Positions 1 to 13,356 of a DNA stretch of 64,000 nt are shown in pieces (within the stretch, counting starts at the first letter, position 1; every line of letters starts with the position of its first letter). The notes beneath the pieces were generated by a model. The model was not told the origin of the DNA. It saw only the letters and a program-made list of their open reading frames with translations, and made no database searches. Origin of the DNA: Cyprinodon diabolis (Eukaryota > Chordata > Actinopteri > Cyprinodontiformes > Cyprinodontidae); contig CM060069.1 in the NCBI GenBank assembly GCA_030533445.1, forward strand, positions 33,032,337 to 33,096,336, read 5' to 3'. A program made the translations under genes and the position numbers.

Positions 1-289
1 CTGCTTCTATCTCCTTGAACCCCAGTCGGCCTCAGCAGATGGCCGCTCACAATGAGCCTGATTCTGCTGGAGGTTTCTTCCTGTTAAAAGGGAGTTTTTC
101 CTCTCCACTGTCACTACAAGCATTCTTAGTGTGAGGGATTGCATTTGAGTCAATGAGTCGATGCAATCAACTGGTTTTCCTTAGATAGAAAACTTTGAAT
201 CAGTTTGACTGTATGATTTGGTGAACTGTAAAGTGCCCTGAGATGACGTGTTGTGAATTAGCGCTATATAAATAAACTGAATTGAATTG
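1..289 (+). mobile_element. 3' tail of an L2-group LINE (cut by window start)
   Basis: The segment ends in the block 'gcgctatataaataaactga' followed by an ATTGAATTG-type tail. The same tail closes the LINE relic at 5316-6077, which has a recognisable L2-like reverse-transcriptase C-terminus, so the assignment rests on comparison inside the window. It is 3' untranslated sequence with no coding left. The 5' part lies outside the window. Confidence 0.7.
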
Positions 290-750
290 CAACTTAAACT
301 TTTCACATCTGTTTATCTGTTTTTACCTTTGCTGTGTACATACATACATTGTTTTTATCTTAAGGGAAATTTATATTGTAAATGATTATCATTAAAGTTT
401 TAATCATTCTATCAAATTCCATTGCTTTAAGATATTGTGTAATACACAGTAGCTTTTGATATAAGACTCCACATCCAGGGGGCTATTACACAAGGCCAGA
501 TAATATAGGAGAAAGGTTAATTTGTAAATTCTAAATGAAATTTTAGTTGGAAGTTTGCAAACAGCCTAAAATAAGATAAAATAAGATATTAAGATATAAG
601 AAATACAAGATATGTGGTAGACTCGTTAGACTTTGTTCTAATGTATATACACAGGTTCTTCTAAACACAGTTTAAAATTAATGAATATTTTATTTGTGAA
701 ATCTGAAATTCTGAGGTTTTTGTCATGATGGGTTTCAGAAAAGCCCAGTA
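290..750. other. AT-rich sequence, nothing recognised
   Basis: No open frame, repeat end or RNA gene was recognised in this AT-rich stretch between the LINE tail and the LTR-like block. Confidence 0.5.
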
Positions 751-1413
751 TGCAGAACACCACGGAAACTGATGAAAAGTTTAGCAAGTTTTATTAAGCA
801 CATGGAATATACACAGGAACTGGTTCAGGCCTGGGGGCAGGTTCACTGGAGTCTGTGAGGATGACAGTTCAGTTAGCTTGGGAGCAGATGAGTCTGAGTT
901 TGAGAGTTTCAGATTTATACCTTGAGGTGTCCGGGTTTGGCTTTGAGAGAGGAACTGTTGGGTTCCAGAGACTGTTTAGTTCAGCAGAGTCCAATAACTG
1001 CTTCAGCGTCTTACTTCTAGCGTGAGGTCAGACCTTGGCTTTAGGTTTCCAGCTCTTAGTTCAGAGCTGCATGAGAATCCAGAGATGGGTCTTCAGGTTT
1101 GGCTCAGAGGGCTGGCTCGGCAGGTTAAGCTCATCCAGAGCTTACAAGGAAAAACTGGATTCCTGAAAGCAGAGACAAAGAGGGATTAGAATCCAATCAG
1201 GAATCAGGAGCAACAAAGGTTCTCAGAAGAAGCTAGGCTCAGGTGCTAACCAAACTGGATAAACACTGCGGCGTTGAGGCAAGGTCTGAAGGCAGGTTAT
1301 ATACTGTGGATCCTCTGATGATGAGATGCGCCTCAGGTGTGTCGATGGCTCAGCTCAGGAGGATCCACGGCGGACTCTGCTGGAGAAAGGTGGAACTTCT
1401 CCAGATCCCAACA
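751..1413 (-). mobile_element. Probable solo LTR, minus orientation
   Basis: Read on the minus strand the 663 bp block starts TGTTGGGATC and ends GTTCTGCA, the TG...CA ends usual for LTRs. It carries a TATATAA box at 1303-1297 and an AATAAA signal at 795-790, in the right order for a promoter-to-polyadenylation unit. Base composition is higher in GC than the flanks. No second LTR, primer-binding site or gag-pol frame was found beside it, so a solo LTR left by recombination fits. I could not find a clean 4-6 bp target duplication, which lowers confidence; a non-LTR interspersed repeat is the alternative. Confidence 0.5.
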
Positions 1414-4400
1414 GTTTTAAGTCATTGCCATAAAAAAAAAGATGTTTCACACAGAATGAGGAGCTTTTCTAGAGTGCCGTTCATGCTAAAGTGCCATTTG
1501 CGAAATAGAGAGCTGGGGGTAGAATTTACAACATCTATGTGAGACAAATGATTTCGAATGTTAGGCTAAATATCTTAAGTGCTGTTACATAATCCTCTTA
1601 AATGAGACCATCTGTGTTCTTTGGGGAGTGTTTGTGTGTGCCACAGAGAATATGTTTTGTCTTGTTTGAGGCTTCTCGCTTCATCATGTGTTGTGTCCAA
1701 GTTAAATAGAGAATACTTTTTACGATAGTTTATAACTGGTTTTCTTCATCCTTCATCCCTTAACCTTGATTCTTGATTCATAGGGAAATGATGTGATGAA
1801 TCCTATTTAACTGTAAGAGACTTCAAGTAAAACCAGACCCAGAATGCTCATAAGAATTTGTCATAACATAGTAAGGAAACGACATAGAGCCAAAAAAATC
1901 TAAGAGGAAACAGACCTAGAATTCATGTTATTTGGTATGAGGAAGTTATGGGCGTATAACAGCTATATTAAGATGTTATACGGTTCTAGTTTAAGAACTA
2001 CAAACCTTTACCACTCCTCTTATAGTTTACAGTCTTTATTATTGTGGAGTAACACAGAGCTAGCTCTCCAACACCTACATTCGCTCGCTCTCAGTCAGGT
2101 GGTTTGACCAAGGATCTCACACTTTCATTCATTATAAGAAATTATTGTTTGTTTACAAAGAGATATCTATAATGAAGTGAATATCACACAGGAAATCCTG
2201 TCCATGTGTGTGTTATTTATTTTCTTTTTTTTACATTTGAGTAAAAATTGTTGTTTTTATTCTAGCAGTCTGATTTAAAATTTTTTAAATATTTTGATTT
2301 CAATAAAGCACACACAAAAGATATATGTACAGTACATTTCAGTTTTGAGATTGAATGTTAGCAAATTTTGCCTTAATCATTGCTTGTAAGATGGTTCTTG
2401 TTTGAACAGAATATGATTCAACAGGCATCATGGTTGTCATTTAAGCCATTGAATATGTGCTTTTGGAGGAACATAGCATGGATGTTATTATTATAATATC
2501 TGATCTACCAATACAGTCTATGCGGTAGACAATATATGAGGATTAAAGATGGCTTAATTGACAAAGTAAGTTAAGGTGCATGAAAGTGTCTTCAACAACT
2601 TAAAAACACAACAACTAAAGAAGCTGGAAAAGGATCATCAAAACGTTCTTGATCATTGTAACTTTAAAATTTTAAATAGAAAGGTACTGAGACAGATTTT
2701 TAAAAATAAATACCACATATGCCTACCGATCCTAGTATGTCCTTGGACTTTGGAATACAGTACTTGGCTCTCTTCTTGCTCTAGCTGTTTAAATAATTTT
2801 CACACTCCTCTTAGGTGGTCACCTTGTTTTTGGTTCTTCATCTTCTTATTGTCAAACTCTATCTAAATCCTTATTTCTCCAAAATGTTTGTTTCCTTTTT
2901 TTCATCACTTCTACCTCAACCTCTCAGCGATTGAAGATTTATATTGCAGTGAGGAGTTTGGCAGCAACCCTGATTGGATATTTCCCCACAGCATGTCATT
3001 TAGATGCAGGAGGGGTGAAAGCAAGATGTGCACAAACGGACCAAGCCCTGCCGTCGCTCGGGCAAACCTTAACAGATTGCATCGCTAATAAACTATGAAA
3101 GAGCAGGAGGCAAAGTGGTAGGGGCGTGTCACTGTGTCTGTGAGAGAGTGTGTTGGAAGGCAGGCAAGTGAGACAAGAATGCTAATAGTTCTGTCAAGAC
3201 CTTCATGAGTCAAGTGTTTAAAGCAATACAGTCTCAGGGGATATCTGCACTAATACAGGTAACTACTGTAACATATTCTGCTAGGATATTGGTCTGTGCA
3301 CCATTGTTGTGATCTTACATCAACCTGACACGTTGCAATGCTCTGTATTTTCTTTTCACCTTTTCTGTTTTTGTACAAATTATGAACTAGGTGAAAACAG
3401 CTACATGTTCTTAATAACCTTATGACAGTCCAAGCAATGAATAAATACAATTTCAAACTTCTCATAACCAAGGCCTGAGTGGCTAACTGCAATTTAAACA
3501 ATGTGCAATGAATTCCAGTGATTACTCTCAACCCACCCCAGGCTTTGGGATATTATAGAATATATTTCATCCTTTATTTATTCAGGTAATTGTGTTTTAG
3601 CTTTAATGATTCTCTCTCTTATACTCTGAGTTACATTTGTGCTGCTATGCATGTTAATAAATACGAGCCACAATATGTATACAGCTCTCTGTAGCTAACT
3701 GGATGAGATCTCGGACATTCTTGTAAAACAACGGTATAAACGACAGATTCTTTAGCTGCATATTCTTTATGCATTTATCAATATTTCTTTTCAGAGGTTC
3801 AGAGGTGTTTATCTCGGCCTCAAAATTAATTGAATCGTTTGTTGTTAATTTTTAATTAAATGCTATTTTACTTTCAATAATATATTCCCAGTCTTAAAAT
3901 TTAACTAAATTACATGTCTCTGAATGCATGTAGTTATAGGAGAATCCAGTCCCTTTAAAAAAAAAATGTTTTAATTAATTTTCTACAAATATAGGCATGA
4001 TTATTCAAAACCCTACTCATAATGCTTTGTGCAACCTCATTCTTATCCAAAAGGAAACCATTAATATTTTTAGAACAATAGCATTATCTTGAGTCTCTTC
4101 TTATGTTCGGTTCATTCCACATATTTTCATTTGGATTTAGTTGTGGGAATCAAGACAAACAGGAAAGAAAGACAGATTTAGTTTCTCGTTGATATTTCCG
4201 AGTTGTTTTTTTTTTGTTTGTTTTTTTTTTTTTTGCGTGTGTTTTTTTTATACCATTTTCTACTTAAAAGGCAGTGATCTCCCATTCAATTCAATGGCAG
4301 ACATCTCCAAACCAATACACAGTAAATAAAATGAATGATACCATTCAATTTGACAAGATACCAAGGGTTTTTGCAGTAAATAGGCTTGCACATTCTTCAC

Positions 4401-4779
4401 AGTTGGCATATGGTTGTTTCCACAAATCATCCTTCACCAAAGAACACACCTCAAATTCAAGTTCCAGATGAGTTTAGTGATGACTCCTTTTGGAGCTGTT
4501 GTCTTACAGTGACCATTGAGCATTTTCTTGTTGTTGTTTTTTTATCTTCTTTTCGGTTCTTCCATTATGATAAGCAGGTCTTGTCATCTAAGAAAAATTG
4601 GCCTCTTCACCATTCTTATCACAAAGAAAATTGAAAGTGATTGATTACTAATGCCAGTTATCTGGTTTCTCTGAAGAACAAAAACTAGTCACACTATCAA
4701 GCACAAAATCTTTCCATTATTATTCATTTAATAATAATATTAAATAAAGAAACAGCAATTATTTTTTTCCCAAAAAGCT
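1414..4779. other. Non-coding AT-rich sequence with one GC-richer block
   Basis: Short frames here have no recognisable domain and are judged chance. A CpG-bearing block at about 2925-3125 stands out and is listed as a candidate conserved non-coding element. Around 4350-4640 the text resembles degraded Tc1-type transposase sequence, but too weakly to annotate. Confidence 0.45.
2925..3125. promoter_or_regulatory. Candidate conserved non-coding block
   Basis: This 200 bp block is richer in GC and CpG (for example 'ccgtcgctcgggc' near 3050) than the AT-rich flanks and matches no repeat recognised here. A small open frame crosses it without a known domain. Calling it regulatory is inference from composition only. 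Confidence 0.2.
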
Positions 4780-4932
4780 TTTTCTTACTTATAGATTGTA
4801 GTTTTTTGCATCAAATACATACATTTTTAGTATGATGATATGATACCACCATAAAAGATCAATTCAGTTCGAGGCTTTTTATGTATTTTTTATTTTTTTT
4901 TTACCAAGGGTGCCAATAACTGGAGGGGGCTG
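4780..4932. mobile_element. Right end of a degraded Tc1-like element
   Basis: The end reads 'accaagggtgccaataac' followed by a G-rich block and CTG, then TA at 4933-4934. This resembles the common fish Tc1 terminal repeat whose outer end reads as tgccaataat plus gagggcactg, with TA as target site. The matching left end was not found. The preceding T-rich stretch resembles the untranslated region of such elements. The family call is from memory of the repeat. Confidence 0.4.
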
Positions 4933-4934
4933 TA

Positions 4935-5315
4935 TGCTGTCATCAGCATTTACTGGAAGGAAGAAAGAGACCATAGAATGAGTCATTTAGAAAGAATATA
5001 TTTGGATTACTTGACAATTTTATGTGTGGCAAAGGGGAGACTAAAGAAGAAAGGAATAAGGAAAATCACTGAAAACCTTGAGAGGATGACAAACAAAAAG
5101 GGCAAAAGGTGAAAAGAGAAAACGAAAGTAAGATGTGAATTCAGCAAGAAACAAAGGCCCAGTTTAACTTCTGAATTATAGCTTCACAGACAGAGAACGA
5201 CAAAGTAAGAGAGAGTGGCTGTCAGAATGTGTGCCTTTAGGGCCCATGGGGAAAAGAGGGAGTTGACCAAGTACCACAGTGATCAGAACACCTATATCTA
5301 TCTATAAATTCAGAA
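4935..5315. other. Purine-rich sequence, nothing recognised
   Basis: A purine-rich stretch (about 5000-5110) without an open frame or repeat end that I recognise. Confidence 0.45.
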
Positions 5316-6077
5316 AAACTAAAACTTTACAAAGGCTACTGGCATATCTTGAAGACATTAAAACCTGGATGACTAAACTTTCTCCTTCTGAACGCAGACA
5401 AAACAGACGTTATACTCTTTGGACCTGAGTCTTTCAAAAAGAAGCTGATTAGTCAGTCACTTCATTTGGATCGGATTGATCTAAGATAATGAAGTAAAAA
5501 ATCTTGGTGTTATTCTTGACCAGGACCTGTCATTTCAATCCCATATCAAAGAGATCTCTAGAATTTCCTTCCTTTATCTCAGAAATATTGCAAAACTTAG
5601 AAATACCGTGTCCAGCCGTGATGCTGAGAAACTAGTCCATGCATTTGTTACATCAAGGCTGGATTATTGTATTTTTTTACTATCAGGAAGTACACAAACT
5701 GTAGTTAAAGCCATCAGCTGATCCAAAATGCTGCAGCCAGAGTTCTGATGAAAATTAAAAAGAGAGATCATATCTCTCCTATCCTAGCTCCTGTTCTTTG
5801 ACTTCCTGTTAAATCCAGAATAGAATTTAAAACCATCCTCCTGATAAAAAAGCTCCATCTTATATCAGAAATCTGATTGTTCCTTACATCCTTATGCTCT
5901 CAATCTGCAGGTTTACCTACATGTATGGCTCCTAGAATAGCTAAAAGTAGAATGGGAGGCAGATGGATGCATACAATCAATTGATTTTCATAACCAATTT
6001 GATAGTATTTTCTTTGTAAAGTGCCATGAGATAACGTGTTGTGAATTGGTGCTATATAAATAAACTGAATTAAATTG
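5316..6077 (+). mobile_element. 5'-truncated, broken L2-group LINE
   Basis: Translation in pieces gives the C-terminal part of an L2-type reverse transcriptase: a LNADKTEVILFGP-like block near 5390, KNLGVILDQDLSFQSHI near 5500-5550, then a HAFVTSRLDYC block near 5640-5670. Stops and frame shifts break it, for example at the block following 'gattgatctaagat', so it is a pseudogene. Around 5960 the coding end jumps directly into the 3' tail, showing an internal deletion. It ends with the same 'gctatataaataaactga' tail as the fragment at 1-289. In intact L2 LINEs this protein copies the element RNA into a nicked target site. Confidence 0.75.
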
Positions 6078-8044
6078 ACATAGAATTAGCAGTGCTCTCT
6101 TGTGAGTGATTAGTAAAAACACACACAGGTGGACACAGACTTTTAGACGGAAGGTGAGCTCAGGATGATGACATCTGTGTTAAGTCAGTAATGTCTCATT
6201 GTGGATCAGAAAAGTGGTGCTGAGCAGGAGGTGACTCGTTTAGGGGTGACCAAGCATGCAGTAGAGATGTAATCCAATGTCCTCATAGTTCAGCAGGTTT
6301 ATATTTGGAGCATCTGACTCATCATTTCTACTTACTTACTTGATATTTTTTCCCCTATTATATACAGTATGTATGCATGTGTGTCTCAGTGTGTGTGTGT
6401 CATATAAACCATCCCTTTGTTTTGCTTTATTACACAAACTATTTCCAATTCCATCCCACTTTTACATTTCAGTGTTTTACACAGATAACCAAATGCAAAT
6501 TATAACAACAATTTTAATAAAAAGACCATACAAGGATAGCATTATTTACTCCAATGTATTTTTAGATGTAAATCAAGAAGGCAACTGCAGCAGTATTGGT
6601 ATAAGTTATGCCCTTGAGGACTTATGCCGTTGTTTTAGTCATAAACTATATTTATTCACGAAAACAGCATCAGAGAGCAACTGTGCTTTAGTGAATGCTC
6701 CAGTATAGTTAGCATGTTTATCTGGTTGCTGAGGTTCTTGACCATCAAATTTACTGCTCCAAGTCTAGAATTAGGGTTTCATTTCGATGCCTAAATCCAC
6801 ATTTCACTGAAAGCTACCCTGTTAGATGCATAGATGGTCCTTCAGGTAATTACTATGCAAGTGTATTTATTTTAGGAGTACAGAATCCTCATTAAAAATA
6901 ATTGGCAGATAGTTGCAACTATGATAGCCTACAGGTATAGCAAAATAGGATTAAATGTTGTTAAGATGCACATACTACAGAGCACAAGTGACAATTCCTC
7001 ACAGCAAATAAGCTTCCTAGTTAAAATATTGGCAATTGCATTTCTGTGAGGAGAATTTCAAAAAAAAAAATTCTGTTTATTAGTTATTTTTAATTTTTTT
7101 TTGTTTTTGTCTCTAATGAGTTTTGACTTGAGTTCTTGGTCAAGAAGTATAGATGTTTAGAAAGTTCAATATTTGCCATAGTTACAAAGATACAAGCTAT
7201 ATTTTTTATTTTTTTATATCATATAATGAATATGCATGTAAGAAATTTCATTAGCAAAGTTATATTTTTAAATACACAAACAAAAAAAATCATCATGGCA
7301 CCAACTAGGTACATATAGTATAACTTAAAGTGAAAAAGCAAACATAGTCACTCCAAAATGATCCTGACTAGATGCTATTTGATTTTCACCCTATTTTCAC
7401 CCTGATCCAAGAAAATAATGTTCTAGATTAAGCTATTTTCTACAGCAATCCACACAAAATAATTGCAAAGCTGGTTGGAAATGAAGACTATACTGGTAAA
7501 ATGGGTTTTTGTTGTGTTTTTTGTCTACTTTTCCAAATGACATTATCAATACGGGATAGATTTTTGGAAAAGTCCAATTCTGGAACATTGGTGCTTAACG
7601 TAGCCCCACTTTTGAGTAGTTCTGCTTGTTTGATTCTGATGGTCCCACATTGAATGCTGTGAAGCCTTTAAAGGCTTGGGACAGGCAGCGCTGGGATTAA
7701 ATCTTTTTTACAGAGGGGAGTGGCGTCCCGATGATCCTCTCTGCTGTTCTGTTTGAAACATATTATAGGAGTGTACTTTTTAACCAACCGTCTAATGAAC
7801 TATACTGACTTATCAACATAGTAATTAAAAGTACCATTGTCTGCTTTGCTATAGGTGTCATGTTTAAACGGCTCACCATCCTGTTGTAATCTGTCATGTG
7901 TTGGGAAAAATAAGGTTATTATCAGGCTATTATCAGGTTGGTTTAAGATGAATTTTACCATTACATTTGCAAAGAGACATCATACTCCTCAATTGCGTCG
8001 GGGGCCTTCCAGGTGTCAGTGACGGGGCCTCTAAGTAACTGCGA
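6078..8044. other. AT-rich sequence, nothing recognised
   Basis: Includes one 122-codon frame at 6340-6708 with low-complexity, cysteine-rich N-terminal text and no known domain, judged chance. No repeat ends or RNA genes recognised. Confidence 0.45.
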
Positions 8045-8640
8045 ACTCTGCTTACCGATAGTTACACCATTGCTGATGGGTCAAGTGTCTAATTAAGTAG
8101 TCAGCAGCACAAGAGCACCACAGGGGATGGTATTCGTACCATTTCTTTTTACTCCATACACCTCTCACCTCCAGTTTATATAACCTGCAGAAATACCAGG
8201 ATGACTCTGCAGTCATCTGGTGCATCAGAGATGAACCACTTTGTGACATGGTGTGGAAACAATCATCAGATCATAAATGGGACAAATGATTGTAGATTCC
8301 AGAAGATGCAGATGCTGAATCCTATTAATGTCATTGGAAAAGAAGTGGAGGTGGTGTTGGAGTATGCAGTAAATACCTTGGTTTTTTACCTAACATCAAA
8401 CTTGACTGGAGACGCATCTGTGAAGTCATCAACAATCAAGGACGGGACAGACGGTACTTCTTAAGGAAGCGTAGGTCCTTCAACATTTGTGGCAAAATAT
8501 TCCATATCCTCAATAGGTATGTTGTGGAATTTGATCTTTCCTGGCTTCATCTGCTAGGGTAACAGCATCAGAGCAAAGCACTAAAGAAAGCTCAACAAGC
8601 TGATGAGGAAGAGTTCTGGAAACTCCTCTATTGCCTTTTG
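8045..8640 (+). mobile_element. LINE reverse-transcriptase relic (Rex1/L2-group-like)
   Basis: Several conserved blocks of a fish non-LTR reverse transcriptase can be read in different frames: APQGMVFVPFLFTPYTS near 8110-8160, a YQDDSAVIWCI block (the catalytic DD motif) near 8190-8225, then KYLGF...NIKLDW near 8375-8410, then GRDRRYFLRKRRSFNIC near 8440-8490. Their order matches the family, but frame changes and stops separate them. No 3' tail or target duplication was identified. Assignment to Rex1/Babar rather than another L2-related clade is from memory. Confidence 0.65.
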
Positions 8641-9983
8641 GAACTGTTTTCACAAAAAAATAATTCTTCATAAAAAAAATTCTTATATAAGGTGGAAACG
8701 GATTATAGGTTGTGTTTGATTTGATATATCAATTAACAGAAAAAGATATATGAAAATGTTTTTTTATGCATGTTTTTGAACATGTTTCCACCCAAACATA
8801 ATAGTCCTAATCTGCCTGTCATTTGGATAGACATCTCCTGTGTGGCCTGTATGTGTTAGTGTGCCACCCAACTAAGGAAGGCCACCCAACTGGACCTCCA
8901 TCCAGGCCAAACTGCAGGGAATGAACTCCACAAATAGTTTCTGGTGGTAAAACTCAGAGGACAGTTGAACAGATAGCATTTGTGCTCTGTATGTGAGGTT
9001 GCTTGTGTGGATGTGTAAATTGGTGTTGGAGTGTTTTCAAACCTGATCCGTGCTGGAACTCTATCTGTTATGTTTACTGAGACGACTTGGCAAAAATGTC
9101 AACTAAACACACTCACACATTTTTTTTAGCTTACACACCACTGGAGTCACTCTGTAAGAAAATGTGCCTTCATCCTCGTAATTTATATCTATTTCTTTTT
9201 ATTTTTATTCATAAAGAATTGTATTTTTTATTACTTAGATATAATATATTTCTTACTTTCATCTCAGCTCTTTTTGATATGGTTTTCCTATTCAGGAGTG
9301 TGTTTACCCTCTTTTTTTTTGTAATACAGAGATGCAGAAAAAATTATATAGTTGCAATAAAGGGTTTTTGAACATGGCAGAAAGTATGCTATGTCTTGAT
9401 CACTTGCCACAATTTATCAAATAAATAGAATATGCTGGAAATTTTTTGAATGAAGAATTTTCCATCCTAAACTGGACAGCATTTGGATTACTGGAAAAAG
9501 GCAATGATTCTCTAAAAAACATCAACTAGGTTTTGGAAGAGAATAACCCCTAATCATGCTGGCCATAAGGAATGTTTTAACTTGGCTTGTGAATGAGTGA
9601 TAGTTTTGTTCTTTGGTAAAGTCTTTTGATTCACCTAAGGTTTGAATGAATAAACTAACATATAGTAATAAAATACAAAATAAAACAAATAAAAAAATTA
9701 CCTTTGCATTCTTCCTTTATGTTTATCTGCTTTTTGATATTAGCTCTTACATAAATATAGAAAAACATAAATTAATTTAGTAACTTAATGTAAATGAAGC
9801 ATATTATCACATGTGCAGGTAATATTTAACACTTTCCGTCAGGTTGCCTGAGTTATAAACCATTCTTAAGAGTATCCTGAGGTATGTGCTGCTACAGACT
9901 AGTGAAGAGGTACATGATTAGAAGTATTTAAGCATTTGACTTAGGAACAATTAGCTCCTCAATAATTTGTTGCAGTAACATTA

Positions 9984-9985
<2 letters not shown>
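8641..9985. other. AT-rich sequence, nothing recognised
   Basis: No domain-bearing frame or repeat end was recognised between the LINE relic and the (TA)n tract. Confidence 0.45.

Positions 9986-10035
<50 letters not shown>
9986..10035. repeat. (TA)25 microsatellite
   Basis: Uninterrupted alternating TA for 50 bp. Confidence 0.97.
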
Positions 10036-10038
<3 letters not shown>

Positions 10039-13000
10039 AGAAATTAAGTAATTATTAACAGTTGCAACAGAGGGATTTTGAATATAACAATAGTTAATTG
10101 TTGTGGGGACAGGGTCATTGTTTTCTTACTAACCATACCAAAAGGGCATTTTCTTTCTAAAAAAAAAAACTACTGTCTAGATGTGCTTTAAAAAGCAGCA
10201 ACATTTAGCAAGAAGTTGGTCTGTTTTAATTATATTTTTTCATTTTTTTTAAATATTTTTGAAGTGTAAACCATAACAAATTAACATTGAGACACACATA
10301 AAAGATACAGTAATGTTGGAAATTGCTGGACAGAACTTGAAAAGTAGTTTAATTCCAGCTACTCGTGAACTATATACAAAAATCAGCCAGCCTCTTGTCT
10401 GCTTTTGTCCAACTCCTAATTAGCTAATCAAAAACTTGGCATACTCTCCTAATCTTCTCTGGGCTTCTACTTACAAATCTCTGTCTCCTTCATTTTTTCC
10501 TTCAAATGAGGAACATTTTAAACTGTCACATATGGTCTCTTTAGCTGATCTGGAGAAAGAGATCCATGCAATTGTTACACTTTGTACTAAATGTTGTGGC
10601 CAGACAACTGATACATCCAGGCAAGTGAGCTTAGAGCATTAATGTCTTAGGTCTAGGACAAGTTAGCCAAAGCCTTTTAGTGCATGTGACCAAGGCTGTG
10701 GCAACCACCGCAGTTATATTTATCTTTAGACTCTATTAAAAAAGTTTAAGTATTGAGAACTTATTTTTGTTAAATCATGTTTTTTTTGTCTATCTTAATT
10801 TGCATATTTTCCATTGCCTATTGCGTTACAATACTTGTAAAACACTTATTTCAGTTGTATGGTGTATAGTACTGTGCTTTGTGGCTATACTATCTGTTAA
10901 AGTAATAAAAAATAAAATAAAAAAAACTTTTGAGATTTACATTATGTTTTATTGAGTAATGAACTGTCGACTTTAGCCATGTATACTGAACCTTGAGCCA
11001 AACGACTGCAAGAAATAGGAAACCATAAAAAGATAAAAACATATACGAGATGAATGGATACATTATGGATATTATTTGTATGAGGATATATATGTGTAAA
11101 ATTAAGATTTAATAAGATTCTCTCATTAAGAAATTAATTAATTGTTTAGTAATGAGGACCCATTTGAAAAACAGAGGTTTAATACAGCCTACATTAGCTT
11201 TCAAAAAAAAGAAAAAAAAAAACTTAATTTGCACTCCTGTTCTTGATATTTTTTTTTCAGAAACAACTGGACAAACTAATGAATAAACCTATCATTAATC
11301 CTGACCGTACTTGTTATCGAAAAATGGAAATGATTTCCAACATCCAGCTAAATTTTATATTGACATACAGTAAATTTCCCTTCTTTCAATACAAATTTTG
11401 TAAAAAAAAAAAAAGACTGAAGTGAGTTAAATGAGCTTGCAGATCTTGTTCTTGAATTTGTAAAAAAAAAAAAGGTGGGGCAGTGCCTGTGAGTGTTTGA
11501 CCCACAGTGGGCAAGTCTTGAGCTCTGGTTCTGATTAACTCCCAGTAAAAACACCTCTGCTCAGAACATCACAGCCTGTACATCACACACTCCTAGCCAT
11601 CACACACACAGACACACACATGCTGTGCAGCTCCTGGAGGCCCGCTTACAAAAGGGGGAGTCTACAAATCATCATTCAAAGCCTTGTACTTAAGAATGCT
11701 GACACGCACACACACTCATTTACACATACACACACAAAGACACACAAAGTGCTCTGTTTTCTTAGCTTTGATACACTTATAGAGTTCAGAGGTGAGAGGG
11801 CTGGAGGTAACAGTGTGTTTTTCAAGAGGTCTCTAACCACCTAAATCTGCTTCCACACACACAAGGAGGTCCAGATGGCCGGTTGGAGACAAAAACATGC
11901 CTCACACACATATACATGTATTTTTGAGCAGAAAATTCCTACAATATGAGTTATACAAAAGTTTCACAGATTTTTGTGTAATTTACAGCTAAGCAAAATG
12001 TATTCCAGTGGTAAATTCTGTCAAGGGTTTTGCTAAATGAAAACTTTCTTCAAAGAGCGAGCCACTATCCAAGATGAGCACATCAGGTTTGCAGCATTTC
12101 ATCATAGTGAGGTGGGACCTTCAGCAGCAGCACTGCTGCTCTTTGACACATGATACACAGTGGCCCACATGTTCAGGTGCTCTAAATCTCAACCAACTGA
12201 GAGGAGTCACATGTGAACAATGGCTAAATTTATCACCCAAAATCTACCCCCAAAAAATATATAATAAAAAGGCCTTGTACGTCATTCACAACACTTAAAA
12301 GAGTATGTATTCTGGCGTATTTGCATGTATGTGTTTAGTGTATATTGATGTGCTTAACCTCTGCTACCTCTTGAGATGTACCTGACATTGTCTTTAGTGA
12401 ACAATTATAGCCAGCACGACTATGGAAAAGGTCACAGCCGTCCAGCTATCAACACACGGCAGTAAATGCCAGTTGTGCCTCCTGTTCCCAAAATGCCTGC
12501 AGACACACAATCGGGCTTGGACCCCCCAACCCGCCCCCTCCTCGGTGTTTGTAGTTAATCTGCCGCAACGCTGTGTGATTGATGAGAGAATTAGTGTTAC
12601 TGAGCACAGCAAAGCCTTATGGGAATGAGGAAGCTGCAATACTGGATGTGGAGCTTGACATTAAAGGTTACAGTCGGCACTACTTATGTGTGATTAGTTA
12701 TGTGTTTTTGTGTAAATGTGTGTTGGCTCAGAAAAGTTATTGATGGATGAGTGTGCCACTCATGCTTATTTTTCTGGTGTTATTGCCATCTGGGTCACAG
12801 GCAGAGTAAACTCATTAACATTTGAACTAATTAATGTTGGAGACCTGTGTGGATAAATGCCTGTCAGTTAGTTACATCACTTGTAAAGATTGGATAAATG
12901 TTGTTGCAGCTGGAAAACAAACAAAAATATAAAACAACATCTTTTTAACATTAAACCTTAAAAAAATAAAATTGTGAATCTTGCTTTAATTTGGAAATCA

Positions 13001-13344
13001 ATACGATTATTTTTCTAAAATGACTATGAAATAATTTCACAATTTAAATTATAGTACATCATACAGTACTTTGCAACCCTAGTAAACAATAATCCTTATA
13101 GAAGGTTAAGCTTTGTCTGGTAGCTTTATTCATAAATTCAACTTTTTATTTGAGAACATTTATTTAGCTGGGAAAAATAATGTTGAGACATTACTGGCAA
13201 CCCCAATTTTTCAAAGTTAGTGTCTAAGGTTTGAATTATTAATACGTGGCCTACAGTATCTTGTCATACCCAGCAGTCAATAGCCACTGGTCTAAATTTG
13301 CAGACATCTAATGTCATCAATGTATTTATGATGTTAAAAGAAAA
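10036..13344. other. Non-coding sequence with CA-rich patches
   Basis: CA-rich patches occur at about 11600-11620 and 11700-11750, and homopolymer A or T runs at 11210-11220, 11402-11413 and 11462-11473. Short frames here lack known domains. A GC-richer block at 12430-12655 is listed separately. Confidence 0.45.
12430..12655. promoter_or_regulatory. Candidate conserved non-coding block with PBX/HOX-type motif
   Basis: A GC-richer block (about 12500-12570 is strongly C-rich) leads into 'tgtgattgatgagagaatta' near 12575, which holds TGATTGAT, a known PBX-HOX dimer consensus. No repeat or protein explains the block. Function is inferred from motif and composition only. Confidence 0.22.
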
Positions 13345-13356
13345 CCCAGGCTAAAT
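13345..13356. repeat. Left 12 bp target-site duplication
   Basis: CCCAGGCTAAAT, repeated exactly at 13645-13656, flanks the retroposon between them. Confidence 0.85.

Noticed and set aside
6340..6708. 122-codon plus-strand frame
   Set aside because: Low-complexity start, no domain, no conserved features.
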